Numbered from the stretch's first letter, positions 1 through 9,151 are shown. The stretch: DNA of 64,000 nucleotides from Curvibacter sp. PD_MW3 (GCA_002633085.1 NSIV01000002.1:293602-357601); one strand, 5' to 3'. Made by a program: numbers and translations. The notes: generated by a model not told the origin, from the letters alone.

Positions 1-26
1 GCGCACTAGGCGCACAAGGTTTGTGG

Positions 27-51
27 CAGGTCAAACAGCAAAGCTGACCTG
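27..51. other. inverted repeat upstream of nrdJ
   Basis: Arms CAGGTCA (27-33) and TGACCTG (45-51) are separated by 11 nt, 40 nt before the nrdJ start. It could be an operator or an RNA hairpin. The region is cut by the window edge, so neither a cobalamin riboswitch nor an NrdR box can be judged; I saw neither in the 90 nt available. Confidence 0.3.
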
Positions 52-90
52 ACTTTAGCATCGTGCAGAAATGACGAGGAGTAATGATTC

Positions 91-2938
91 ATGACCGACA
101 CCACGCAGAGCCCGCAAGTCAGCACCCAGACCCTGCCCCCCCAGTCCATCAGCGAAGAAGTGCTGCTGGAGAAATACGCCAAAGGCGATGAACACAGCAT
201 CCTGCAGGTCAACCAGCGCGTGGCGCACGCACTGGGAGGGCCGTTTCCTGCATGCCCTGCAGCAGGGCTTTTTGCCGGCCGGACGCATCCAGTCTGCAGC
301 CGGCACGGACCTGACGGCCACGCTGATCAACTGCTTCGTGCAACCGGTGGGCGACTCGATCGCGCACGACGACGAAGGCCACCCCGGCATCTACGTGGCG
401 CTGATGGAAGCGGCCGAGACCATGCGCCGCGGTGGCGGCGTGGGCTATGACTTTTCCCGCATCCGCCCGCGCGGCGCCTGGGTGGGCAGCACGCAAAGCA
501 GCGCCTCCGGCCCGGTGAGCTACATGCGCGTGTACGACCGCTCCTGCGAGACGGTGGAGTCCGCCGGCAGCCGGCGTGGCGCGCAGATGGGTGTGCTCCG
601 TTGCGACCACCCCGACATCGAGGAATTCATCCACGCCAAGGACAGCGGCGATCTGCGGAACTTCAACATTTCGGTCGGCGTGACCGACACCTTCATGCAG
701 GCGGTAGAAAACGACACCGAATTCGAGCTGGTGCACCGCGCGGAAGCTGGCATGGCCCAGAAAGATGCTGGCGCCTATTACGCCAGTGAACGTGGCCTGT
801 GGATCTACCGCAAGGTGCGCGCACGCGACCTGTGGGAGCAGGTGATGCGCTCCACCTATGACCACGCCGAACCTGGCGTTCTGTTCATCGACACCATCAA
901 CCGCGACAACAACCTCTCCTACTGCGAGGCCATTGCCAGCACCAACCCCTGTGCCGAACAGCCCTTGCCACCTTATGGTTGCTGCTGCCTGGGCTCGATC
1001 GACCTGACACGCTTCATACGTGAACCCTTCGACGACAAGACCCATTTCGACTTTGCCGGCTTCTCGGAGCTCTGCCGCATCGCCACGCGCATGCTTGACA
1101 ACGTGCTGGACGTGACCGTCTGGCCGCTGCCGCAACAGCAACAGGAGATGCGCAACAAGCGTCGCATCGGTCTGGGCTTCACCGGTCTGGGCGATGCACT
1201 GGTCATGCTGGGCCTGCGCTACGACAGCCAGCCGGCGCGCGACATGGCACGCAAGATTTCCGAAACCATGCGGGATGCGGCCTACGATGCCTCCAATGAA
1301 CTGGCGCGCGAACGCGGCGCCTTCCCACTCTTCAACGCCGACATGTACCTGAGCAGCCCGCGCTTTGCTTCACGCCTGCCGGCGGCGCTGAAGGAGAAGA
1401 TCCGCAAACACGGCCTGCGCAACTCGCACCTGTTGTCCATCGCACCGACCGGCACCATCAGCTTGGCCTTCGCCGACAACGCCAGCAACGGTATCGAGCC
1501 GGCTTTCAGCTGGCATTACACGCGCAAGAAGCGCATGCCCGACGGCAGCCTGAAGGAATATGCGGTAGAAGACCACGCCTGGCGCCTGTACCGTCACCTC
1601 AAGGGTGAAAACGCCCCGTTGACACCGGCCTTCGTCACGGCACTGGAGATGAGCGCGCAAGACCATGCCGCGATGGTCGCCGCGGTGGCGCCGTGCATCG
1701 ACACCGCCATATCCAAGACCGTCAACGTACCGGCCGACTACCCCTATGCCGATTTCCAGGATCTTTACCTACAGGCCTGGAAATCGGGGCTCAAGGGCTT
1801 GGCCACCTACCGGCCCAATGCGGTGCTGGGCTCGGTGCTCAGCGTCACGCCCACGGCCGCACCGCTGCAGATCGATGATGCCAACCAGCGGCTGGCGCTG
1901 GAGCGCCTGCCGGCACCGGTCTTGTCTTCCCTGCGCTGGCCAGGCCGGCCCGAGTTGCCTGGCGGCAACCCGGCTTGGAGCTTCATGGTGCACCACCCCT
2001 TCGGCGAGTTCGCGCTGTTTGTCGGCGAGCTGACGACCGAGCAGGGCACGCCGCCCCAGCCTTTCGAGGTCTGGGTCAACGGCACCGAGCAACCGCGCGG
2101 TTTGGGCGCGCTGGCCAAAACACTGTCCATGGACCTGCGCGCCAACGACCCGGCCTGGCTGCGCCTGAAACTTGACGCCCTGGCCACGGTGGCTGAGGAG
2201 CGGGCGTTTGAAATGCCTTTTCCCCCGCACGGTGAGCGCCGCCTGTTCCCCGGCGTTGTAGCAGCCACGGCGTCGGTGATCCGTTGGCGCTGTGAACAGT
2301 TGGGTGTGTGGCGTGAACGCGTACAGCCCTTGGCTACACCGGTGATTGACGCCATGTTCAGCCGTGATGAACCCATCACCGGCCCATCCGGTACGCTGGC
2401 CTGGGCCGTGGACATTGACAACCCGGCCACCGGCGAGGTCTTCACGCTCACCTTGAAAGAGGTCAGCCTGCCTGGCCCCGATGGCAACCCGATAAACCGG
2501 CCCTGTGCCGTGGGCCTGTCGGGCAACTACCCGCGTGCGCTCGATGGTTTGACTCGCCTGCTCTCACTCGACATGCGCGTGATTGACCCGGCCTGGATTG
2601 GCATGAAACTGCGCAAGCTGCTCAACTACGCTGAACCGCTGGGCCACTTCATGGCCTTTGTGCCCGGGCTGCCGCACGGCGAGCGACGCCAGCAGATCTG
2701 GCCTTCCACCGTGGCCTACATGGCGCGCCTGATCATCCACCGCTACGCCATGCTGGGCGTGCTCGACGAAGAGGGTTTCCCGCTGCGTGAAATGGGGGTG
2801 CTCGAAGCCCCAGGTGCCGACGAGGAAACCGCCGCACTGGCCGGCCGTCCTTGCCCTGAATGTGGCAATCCCACGGTGATCAAAAAGGACGGTTGCGACT
2901 TCTGCACCGCCTGCGGATTTGTGGGACAGTGTGGCTGA
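91..2938 (+). CDS. nrdJ: adenosylcobalamin-dependent ribonucleotide reductase, frameshifted near its N-terminus
   Basis: Class II ribonucleotide reductase, which makes deoxyribonucleotides using a cobalamin-generated thiyl radical, independent of oxygen. The start at ATG 91 has a Shine-Dalgarno GAGGAG at 76-81. The first frame reads to RVAHAL at 217-234; the family sequence then resumes one frame over at WEGRFLHAL from 233 and runs to TGA 2938. The catalytic motif NPCAE is at 944-958, and the last 30 residues form the Cys-rich redox tail (CPEC, CTAC, QCG). From memory, homologues carry about 11 more residues between RVAHAL and the WEGRF-like stretch, so the lesion looks like a deletion of roughly 30-35 nt rather than a single-base slip. 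Without the first frame the protein would begin at best at ATG 188, which has no good ribosome site. The gene is either inactivated or carries an assembly error. Confidence 0.85.
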
Positions 2939-3483
2939 TGGCCTCCAGCAGCGCACTCCCCGGTTTCAACTCACCCGCCGTCGGCTTCGAGCAGCCTTTC
3001 GAGATGCTCGAAGCCTGTCACGACCGGGTGCGCCGCAGCCTGACGCTGCTGGGCAAACTGGTGGATTACGTTGCAGCCCATGGGCACGATGCACAGAGCC
3101 GCTCCGCCGCCGCTGACGTGCTGCGCTATTTCGATCTGGCGGCACCCCTGCACCACCTGGACGAAGAGACGCATGTCTTTCCTCTGCTGCTGGAACAAGG
3201 CGACGCGGCCGTGCGCGAAGCCGTTCAGTCGCTTCAAAAGGATCACGTCGCCATGGGTCATCTTTGGCTTCGGCTGCGCATGACGCTGCTGGACTGGCGT
3301 GACGCCGAGACACCTGCGGCGCTGACGGCGTCAATGCGCGCAGACGCCGCAAACTTTTCCGACCTTTATGCCGGTCATCTCAAGACCGAAGAAGGCCTGG
3401 TCTTTCCACAGGCCCGCGCACGGCTGGATGCCACCAGCCTGGCGGCCATGGGCCGGCAGATGCAGGCCCGCCGCCAAGGCTGA
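2938..3483 (+). CDS. hemerythrin domain protein (HHE type)
   Basis: 181-residue protein of the hemerythrin/HHE cation-binding family, four-helix bundles that bind a diiron centre and typically sense or carry oxygen or NO, or repair iron-sulfur clusters. Candidate ligands are H28, H72/H73, E77, H79, H103, H108, H147 and E151. The start was chosen at ATG 2938, which shares its A with the nrdJ stop (TGATG), so translation is probably coupled to the reductase; the longer open frame from 2860 lies inside nrdJ. It is cytoplasmic, with no signal peptide. Its stop abuts the stop of the convergent uspA gene with no spacer. Substrate or signal is unknown. Confidence 0.85.
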   Translation: MASSSALPGFNSPAVGFEQPFEMLEACHDRVRRSLTLLGKLVDYVAAHGHDAQSRSAAADVLRYFDLAAPLHHLDEETHVFPLLLEQGDAAVREAVQSLQKDHVAMGHLWLRLRMTLLDWRDAETPAALTASMRADAANFSDLYAGHLKTEEGLVFPQARARLDATSLAAMGRQMQARRQG

Positions 3484-3921
3484 TCAGTCACGCACCACGA
3501 ACACCGGCAGGTGCGAATGCGACAGCACGCGTTGCGCCACGCTGCCCAGCACGATTTTTTCGATGCCATGGCGGCCATGCGAGCCCATCACAATTAGATC
3601 GGCGCCCGTTGTCTTGGCCGCCTCCAGAATGCCACGCCAGGCTGCATGCTCTTCCACCACGCGGGTCTGCGGCACGATGCCGGCCTGCTCCAGAACCTGC
3701 TTCGCGGCCTGGATCGCCTGCTCGGCTTCGGCCGTGGCCGCACTCAGGTACTCGGCTTGCCCATAGGCGAAGTCGCTGCCCAGACCGGTGAAGGGGTAGG
3801 GGTCGATCACATAGATCACGGTCGCGGCGCTGCCAAAGGCCTTGGCCAGACCTGCAGCCTTCTCCACGGCTTTTTGTGCCGTCTCGGAACCATCCACCGG
3901 AATCAGAATGTGCTTGAACAT
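3484..3921 (-). CDS. universal stress protein, UspA family
   Basis: 145-residue single-domain cytoplasmic Usp protein. It opens with MFKHILIPVDGSE, the usual first strand, and ends with the nucleotide-binding pattern G-x2-G-x9-G-S (GSHGRHG then LGS) followed by LPVFVVR, so ATP binding is likely. The start at 3921 is preceded by AGAGAGG at a normal distance; the open frame extends upstream to 4020 but that part lacks family similarity. The next gene upstream on the same strand starts at 4738 and ends at 3986, so the two may be co-transcribed. Such proteins accumulate under starvation, oxidative or anaerobic stress; the specific role here is unknown. Confidence 0.9.
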   Translation of the reverse strand: MFKHILIPVDGSETAQKAVEKAAGLAKAFGSAATVIYVIDPYPFTGLGSDFAYGQAEYLSAATAEAEQAIQAAKQVLEQAGIVPQTRVVEEHAAWRGILEAAKTTGADLIVMGSHGRHGIEKIVLGSVAQRVLSHSHLPVFVVRD

Positions 3922-3985
3922 GGGGTCACCTCTCTTTGCTTGATGATGCGTCGGCGCTGCTTCGACTTTCCTGCCGGGGATCCCA

Positions 3986-4738
3986 TCAGATCCGCTTCTG
4001 GCCATCACCCTGGAAGCCACCAGCGCGTAGCGTCACCACCAGCGTATCACGGTGGCCAGCTGCCGCCAGTGGCTGGATCGGTGTGGTCTCGTGGATCACA
4101 CGCGCATCGTCGAGCAGCAACAGCGACCAGGGCTCGCTCAGGGTGAAGCGTTGGCCATTGGGGCCATCGGCCTCGAACACACGCGTTTCACCGCCCTTGA
4201 CGTCCTGACGCGCCAGCAGGAACACCGCCACCAGATCGACACCGTCGCGGTGCGCGCCCTCGGGCGTGGGGCGGCCGATGCCGTCGGTGGTGTCAATGCG
4301 AAAAGGGTGCGCTTCCACATACCAGGGCTGTATCCCCTTCAGGCCTGAGCACACCGCCCCCAACCAACGCAGCAGGCACGGCCAGACCGCTTGCTGCACC
4401 AAAGCCGGCTGCATGGGTTCGAACAGGCGCTGCATGCCGCCATGCAAGGCGTTGTATTCCAGCGGCTGCCAGTGGGCCCGATGCGGCGACTGGGTCACGC
4501 GCTCGCCATCGACCAAAAAACAGGAATGGCGCCGGCGTCGGTAGCGACCACCGTCCTTGAGGAAGGCATCGGGCGGCAAATCGTCCCAGAACGGCAACAG
4601 GGCATGGAGCGCTTCAGGTGCACAGCCACTGGCGGCACTGACACCCGCAGCATCCAACACGGCATAGCCGCGCTGGCGCAAGGTGGCATTGAGCTCAACG
4701 GGAGAAACGGCGGGCGGCGGAAACAGGGAATAACTCAT
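3986..4738 (-). CDS. 2OG-Fe(II) dioxygenase family protein (PF10014-like)
   Basis: 250-residue protein resembling the 2OG-Fe dioxygenase family that includes bacterial free-amino-acid hydroxylases such as the isoleucine dioxygenase of Bacillus. The iron facial triad is visible as H163-x-D165 (AHRDGVDL) and H216 (VIHETTP); R230 in HRDTLVVTLR is the probable 2-oxoglutarate anchor. The family position is by motif and overall pattern; the substrate cannot be told from sequence. The 144 bp upstream gap separates it from a divergent bacteriohemerythrin gene and holds a palindrome described separately. No signal peptide, so cytoplasmic. Confidence 0.8.
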   Translation of the reverse strand: MSYSLFPPPAVSPVELNATLRQRGYAVLDAAGVSAASGCAPEALHALLPFWDDLPPDAFLKDGGRYRRRRHSCFLVDGERVTQSPHRAHWQPLEYNALHGGMQRLFEPMQPALVQQAVWPCLLRWLGAVCSGLKGIQPWYVEAHPFRIDTTDGIGRPTPEGAHRDGVDLVAVFLLARQDVKGGETRVFEADGPNGQRFTLSEPWSLLLLDDARVIHETTPIQPLAAAGHRDTLVVTLRAGGFQGDGQKRI

Positions 4739-4814
4739 GGCGGCCTCAAGCTTACCGCGTGCCGTTCCGATGGGTCTGCACCCGCCATGAGTACGCGTGA
4801 TTTACCGCGGGTTT

Positions 4815-4835
4815 TCTGACTTGCGTCAAGTCAGA
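4815..4835. promoter_or_regulatory. palindromic operator upstream of bacteriohemerythrin (FNR/DNR-like core)
   Basis: Perfect 9-bp arms TCTGACTTG and CAAGTCAGA around CGT. Read as a CRP/FNR-family site it contains TGAC-N4-GTCAA, 9 of 10 bases of TTGAC-N4-GTCAA. Its centre lies about 40 bp before the start point predicted from a TTACCC -10-like element at 4851-4856, the class II activator position. A sister copy is at 57235-57255. The regulator is inferred, not shown. Confidence 0.5.
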
Positions 4836-4882
4836 CCCCAGGCTCTGCACTTACCCTGCCGGCTCAACTCCGGAGTTTTGAC

Positions 4883-5395
4883 ATGCCTTCCCTGCAATGG
4901 TCCGATGCACTGGCGCTGGACCTGCCCCTGATGGACGACACCCACCGTGAATTCGTCGAGTTGCTGGCCCGCGTCGAGGCATCCGACGACACGACCCTGC
5001 TCGATGCCTGGCAGACGCTGATCGCCCACACCGACGACCATTTCGGTCGCGAGGACGAGTGGATGAAAAACACGCGCTTCGCCTCCTCCAACTGCCACAG
5101 CATGCAGCATGAGGTGGTGTTGAAGGTGATGCGCGAAGGCCTCGAGCGCGGCCAGACCGGCGACTTGGCGACTGTGCGGCAGATGGCCAGCGAATTGGGC
5201 ATCTGGTTTCCACAGCATGCACAGAGCATGGACGCGGCACTGGCGCTGCATCTGCGCCGCGTCGGCTACGACCCGCTGACCGGCATCGTGTCGGCGCCGC
5301 AGGCGCTGCCGGCCGACATGATCCACGGCTGCGGCGACAGTTGCTCCACCGACGACGCCCCGCGCAAGGAGCCGGCCTTGGTCAGCACCTGGTAG
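4883..5395 (+). CDS. bacteriohemerythrin with Cys-containing C-terminal tail
   Basis: 170-residue single-domain oxygen-binding hemerythrin. All seven diiron ligands of the family are visible: H21, H53, E57 (HFGRE), H72, H76 (HSMQH), H112 and D117 (HAQSMD). It probably carries or senses O2 or NO in the cytoplasm. Residues 131-170 extend past the four-helix bundle and include a GCGDSC motif that could bind a metal or form a disulfide; such a tail is not part of the core fold. The start is ATG 4883, behind CGGAG. A palindromic FNR/DNR-like site lies 48 bp upstream. The downstream gene is convergent. Confidence 0.9.
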   Translation: MPSLQWSDALALDLPLMDDTHREFVELLARVEASDDTTLLDAWQTLIAHTDDHFGREDEWMKNTRFASSNCHSMQHEVVLKVMREGLERGQTGDLATVRQMASELGIWFPQHAQSMDAALALHLRRVGYDPLTGIVSAPQALPADMIHGCGDSCSTDDAPRKEPALVSTW

Positions 5396-5414
5396 CCTGC
5401 CTGGCGCGGCAAGT

Positions 5415-6290
5415 TCAATGCTGCGCGTTGGTGCCGGGCGAAGCAGTCGCCAGGCTGGCACCGCAATGCAGGCAATAGCGCGCCTCCAGCGAGTGGCCTT
5501 CGCTCAGGCACTCCGGGCAGGTGCGCGTCACCGCCCCCCGCGTCATGCGCTGCGCCGTCATCTCGGCCGTCACGATACCGGTCGGCACGGCCAGCGTGCC
5601 CCAGCCCAGCAGCATCATGGCCGAGGAGATCAGGCGCCCCAGTTCTGTCTTGGGCGTGATGTCGCCAAAGCCGACCGTGGTCATGGTGGTGATGGCCCAG
5701 TACACGGCCGTCGGAATGCTGGTGAAACCATTGACCGGCCCTTCCACCACATACATGACGGTACCCATGACCAGCACGATCATCAGCACCACCGAAATGA
5801 AGACCAGGATCTTGCGCCGGCTGGCGCTCAACGCCTGCCCCAGCGCCTGGTATTCGGAGAAATAGGCAGTGAGCTTGAAGATGCGGAACACGCGCAGCAG
5901 ACGCAGCACGCGCACGTCGATCAGGACATGGATTTCCGGCACCAGCAGGGCCAGGTAGGTCGGCAGCAGGGCCAGCAGGTCGATGATGCCGTAGAAGCTG
6001 GTGGCATAGCGCCACGGGTGGCGCACACAGACCAGACGCGCCAGGTACTCCAGAGTGAAGAGGGCCGTGAACAACCACTCCAACCGGTCAAACAGCGACT
6101 GGTAGTGCGCCGGCAGGCCAGGCAGGCTGTCGAGCACGACCACCAGCACGCTGAGCAGGATGACGGCGATCAACCAGAGGTCGAACTGCCTGCCGGCTCG
6201 GGTATCGGACTCGAAGATGATGTTGTACAGACGAAGCCGCCAGCCCGCCTGGGGCCAGCCGTTCTGATCCTGAGGCGCAGACTGTGTCAT
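5415..6290 (-). CDS. voltage-gated potassium channel (6TM) with C-terminal zinc ribbon
   Basis: 291-residue inner-membrane ion channel. Six helices are apparent: about 36-55, 66-88, 100-120, S4 at 125-142, 160-182 and 218-245. S4 carries arginines every third residue (R127, R130, R133, R136, then K139), a voltage sensor. The pore loop has the K+ selectivity signature TVGFGD at 205-210. After the pore helix the protein ends in a short cytosolic zinc ribbon, C258-x2-C261 and C273-x2-C276, instead of a large ligand-binding domain. It lies 8 bp downstream of the acyl-CoA synthetase gene on the same strand, so the two are likely one operon. Confidence 0.92.
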   Translation of the reverse strand: MTQSAPQDQNGWPQAGWRLRLYNIIFESDTRAGRQFDLWLIAVILLSVLVVVLDSLPGLPAHYQSLFDRLEWLFTALFTLEYLARLVCVRHPWRYATSFYGIIDLLALLPTYLALLVPEIHVLIDVRVLRLLRVFRIFKLTAYFSEYQALGQALSASRRKILVFISVVLMIVLVMGTVMYVVEGPVNGFTSIPTAVYWAITTMTTVGFGDITPKTELGRLISSAMMLLGWGTLAVPTGIVTAEMTAQRMTRGAVTRTCPECLSEGHSLEARYCLHCGASLATASPGTNAQH

Positions 6291-6298
6291 GCGCGAAA

Positions 6299-7996
6299 TT
6301 ATGGGCTAGTTTGTGCCTCGGCTTCCTGCAACGCCCGCCACATCACCTTGCCGCTGCCGCTCTTGGGCAGGGCGTCGACGAACTGCACCACGCGCGGCAC
6401 CTTGTAGACCGCCATGTTGTCGCGGCACCAGTCGACGATGTCCTGCTCGCTGACCTGCCCTTTGTGGGAAGCACGCAGCACCACCACTGCCTTGACCGAT
6501 TCGCCGCGGTAGCTGTCCTTGGTGGAAATGACGCAGGCCTCCTGGATCGCCGGATGCTTGAACATCAGCGCCTCCACCTCGGCCGGCCAGACCTTGAAAC
6601 CCGAGGCGTTGATCATGCGCTTGAGACGGTCGGTCATGAAGAAGTAGCCGTCTTCGTCGACCCGCCCCAGGTCACCAGTACGGAAGAAGCGCTTGCCCTC
6701 GATCTCGATAAAAGCTTCTGCGGTGGCCTCCGGCCGCTTCCAGTAGCCCTGGAAAACCTCGGGCCCGTGGGTCACGATCTCACCCGCCTCGCCCACCGGC
6801 AGTTCGGCCCGCGTCTCCGGGTCAATCACGCGCGAGTCGGTGCTCATGAACGGAATGCCCAGGCACTGCTGCTTGGGTGCGTCGGGCGGGTTGGTGTGCG
6901 AGGGCGCAGCGGTCTCGGTCAGGCCATAGCCTTCGACATAACGCAAGCCGAACTGGTCCAGCAGACGCTGCGCCACGGCTTGCGGCATGGCCGCGCCGCC
7001 GCCGCCGATGTAAACCAGACTGGACAGGTCGTACTGCTCGAAATGGGGACTGCCCAGCAGGTCGATCATCATGGTCGGGATGTTGGTCCAGTGCGTCACA
7101 CGGCGCCGCGAGATCAGACGCCCGGCCAGGTCGCGATCCCAGCGCGGCATGACGATCAGGGTGGCGCCAATGTAGATGCTTGAATGCATCAGGCTGACCA
7201 TGCCGGTGATGTGGAACATTGGCACCACGGCCAGCGTGACATTCTCTGCCGTGCCATTGCCCCACAGGCCACTGGCCACCGCGTTGTGCATGATGCTGGC
7301 ATGTGTGTGCATGCAGCCCTTGGGCAGGCCGGTGGTGCCGCTGGTATAGGGCAACAAGGCCAGATCGGCCGGCCCCACCAACAACTCAGGCAAGGGCAAG
7401 CGACAAGCCAGGGCCTGTTCCCAGCCATGGACTTGGCCGCCCTGCAAGACCGGTAGCGCATGCTGTGTCAGCAGCCAGTCACGCCAGACCGCCGGCGGCG
7501 CCTCCTCGCCGCTGACCTCGGCGTCGAAGGCATCGGTGAACTGCGTCACGACCAGATGGGCCAGCCCCTGGCCGACCGGCAACGCGTCACTGGCGCGGGC
7601 CAGTTCTGGTGCGAGATCGGCGGTGGTAAGGGCCACTTTGGCGTCAGGGTCGGTGATGTAGTGCTTCAGCTCCTCGGCCCGGTTCATCGGGTTGACCGGC
7701 ACCACCACGGCATTGGCGCGCAGGATGGCGAAGTGGGCAATCACCAGTTGCGGGCAGTTCTGCATATTGAGCACCACACGGTCGCCCTTTTTGACCCCCA
7801 GCCCTTGTAGATACGACGCCAAGCGCTCTGCTTTTTGTAGCAAATCGGCATAACTCAGAACGCTGCCAAAGAACACCAGCGCAGCCTTGTCCGGGTAGCG
7901 GCGGGCGCTGACGGCCAGGTTATCCCACAGCGAGGTGGCCGGCGGGGTGATGGCATGGGGCAGACGGTGGGGCCAGAATTTGTAATGGGCGCGCAT
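6299..7996 (-). CDS. long-chain-fatty-acid/acyl-CoA synthetase (AMP-binding)
   Basis: 565-residue adenylate-forming enzyme that activates a carboxylic acid with ATP and couples it to CoA. The AMP-binding core motif YTSGTTGLPKG starts near residue 216; the GYGLTET and TGDLGRVDEDGYFF blocks and the C-terminal lysine motif (GSGKVMWR) are present, so both domains look intact. The closest characterised relatives are medium/long-chain fatty-acid ligases; the exact chain length is not readable. The start at 7996 is set by GAGGAG upstream and homology; the open frame continues to 9250 only as antisense of aapJ. It is followed after 8 bp by the potassium channel. Confidence 0.9.
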   Translation of the reverse strand: MRAHYKFWPHRLPHAITPPATSLWDNLAVSARRYPDKAALVFFGSVLSYADLLQKAERLASYLQGLGVKKGDRVVLNMQNCPQLVIAHFAILRANAVVVPVNPMNRAEELKHYITDPDAKVALTTADLAPELARASDALPVGQGLAHLVVTQFTDAFDAEVSGEEAPPAVWRDWLLTQHALPVLQGGQVHGWEQALACRLPLPELLVGPADLALLPYTSGTTGLPKGCMHTHASIMHNAVASGLWGNGTAENVTLAVVPMFHITGMVSLMHSSIYIGATLIVMPRWDRDLAGRLISRRRVTHWTNIPTMMIDLLGSPHFEQYDLSSLVYIGGGGAAMPQAVAQRLLDQFGLRYVEGYGLTETAAPSHTNPPDAPKQQCLGIPFMSTDSRVIDPETRAELPVGEAGEIVTHGPEVFQGYWKRPEATAEAFIEIEGKRFFRTGDLGRVDEDGYFFMTDRLKRMINASGFKVWPAEVEALMFKHPAIQEACVISTKDSYRGESVKAVVVLRASHKGQVSEQDIVDWCRDNMAVYKVPRVVQFVDALPKSGSGKVMWRALQEAEAQTSP

Positions 7997-8049
7997 GCAG
8001 AAAAACTCCTCAATTGCCGCAAGCCTAGCGCCGCGAGGGCACAATCGCA

Positions 8050-8065
8050 TTGGGGTAGCCCCCAA
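8050..8065 (+). other. small hairpin in the leader of aapJ
   Basis: TTGGGG and CCCCAA arms (8050-8055, 8060-8065) close a TAGC loop, 54 bp before the aapJ start. A CACAAT -10-like hexamer sits just upstream at 8040-8045, so this may be the 5' end of the aap transcript. Function unknown. Confidence 0.25.
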
Positions 8066-8119
8066 GGCCAGTCGCCGATGTGACGCCTCCAACCCATCGA
8101 TTTTTACGGAGCCAAGCGC

Positions 8120-9151
8120 ATGAAACGCCCTTTTATCCAGCTCACCACGTTGACCTTGGCCGCGGCGGCCACCCTGCTGAGCCTGCCGGCCCAGGCCGGC
8201 AAGACACTCGACGGCATCAAGGCGCGCGGTCAGCTGGTCTGCGGCGTCAACACTGGCGTGGCCGGCTTCAGCGCCACCGACTCCAAGGGCAAGTGGACCG
8301 GGCTGGATGTCGACATCTGCCGCGCCACAGCGGCAGCCGTGCTGGGCGACAGCGAGAAGGTCAAGTACGTCGCCCTCAATGCCCAGCAGCGCTTCACCGC
8401 CCTGCAGTCGGGCGAGATCGACCTGCTGTCGCGCAACACCACCTTCACGCTGACGCGCGACGCCTCGCTCGGTCTGCACACGACCGCCGTGACCTACTAC
8501 GACGGCCAAGCCTTCATGGTGCCGGCCAAGAGCAAGATCCGCAGCGCCAAGCAGCTCAAGGGCTTTACGGTTTGTGTGCAGGCCGGCACCACCACCGAGA
8601 AGAACATGACCGATTACTCGCGCAGCAACGACCTCAAGCTCAAGCCGGTCGTTTTCGAAAAGCTGGAGGCCGCCAACGGCGCCTACCTGGCTGGTCGCTG
8701 CCAGGCCTACAGCACCGACGCCTCCGGCCTGGCCTCCATCCGTGCCAAGGAAGCCAAGAACCCGGCCGACCATGTGATCCTGCCCGAGCTGATCTCCAAG
8801 GAACCGCTGGGCCCGATGGTGCGGCGCGGCGATGATGAATGGTTTGCCATCGTCAAATGGGTGGTCTACGGCCTGCTGGAAGCCGAGGAATACGGCATCA
8901 CCCAGGCCAATGTCGACAAGCTCAAGACCAGTGCCGACCCAGCCGTGCAGCGCATCGTCGGCAGTGGCGAGGACATGGGCAAGCTGCTCGGCCTCGATCG
9001 CGAGTGGCTGGCCCGTGCCATCCGTGCCACCGGCAATTACGGTGAAATCTTCGAGCGCAATGTCGGCACCGGCTCGGCCCTCAAGCTGCCGCGTGGCGCC
9101 AACAATCTGTGGAGCAAGGGCGGCCTGATGTACGCCCCGCCCATTCGCTGA
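8120..9151 (+). CDS. aapJ: general L-amino acid ABC transporter, periplasmic substrate-binding protein
   Basis: 343-residue periplasmic receptor of the Aap (general L-amino acid) uptake system. A Sec signal peptide ends at AQA (residue 26). The mature part follows the family closely, with the opening repeat GKTLDGIKARGQLVCGV, the block LNAQQRFTALQSGEIDLL and CVQAGTTTEKN. AapJ binds a broad range of amino acids and delivers them to AapQ/AapM. It is the first gene of a tight operon: its stop overlaps the aapQ start (TGATG at 9149-9153). The leader between 7997 and 8119 is shared with the divergent synthetase gene. Confidence 0.95.
   Translation: MKRPFIQLTTLTLAAAATLLSLPAQAGKTLDGIKARGQLVCGVNTGVAGFSATDSKGKWTGLDVDICRATAAAVLGDSEKVKYVALNAQQRFTALQSGEIDLLSRNTTFTLTRDASLGLHTTAVTYYDGQAFMVPAKSKIRSAKQLKGFTVCVQAGTTTEKNMTDYSRSNDLKLKPVVFEKLEAANGAYLAGRCQAYSTDASGLASIRAKEAKNPADHVILPELISKEPLGPMVRRGDDEWFAIVKWVVYGLLEAEEYGITQANVDKLKTSADPAVQRIVGSGEDMGKLLGLDREWLARAIRATGNYGEIFERNVGTGSALKLPRGANNLWSKGGLMYAPPIR

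Noticed and set aside
1-90. Cobalamin riboswitch or NrdR box before nrdJ
   Set aside because: Only 90 nt are visible and no B12-box-like or NrdR-like element is found; only a 7-bp inverted repeat is seen.
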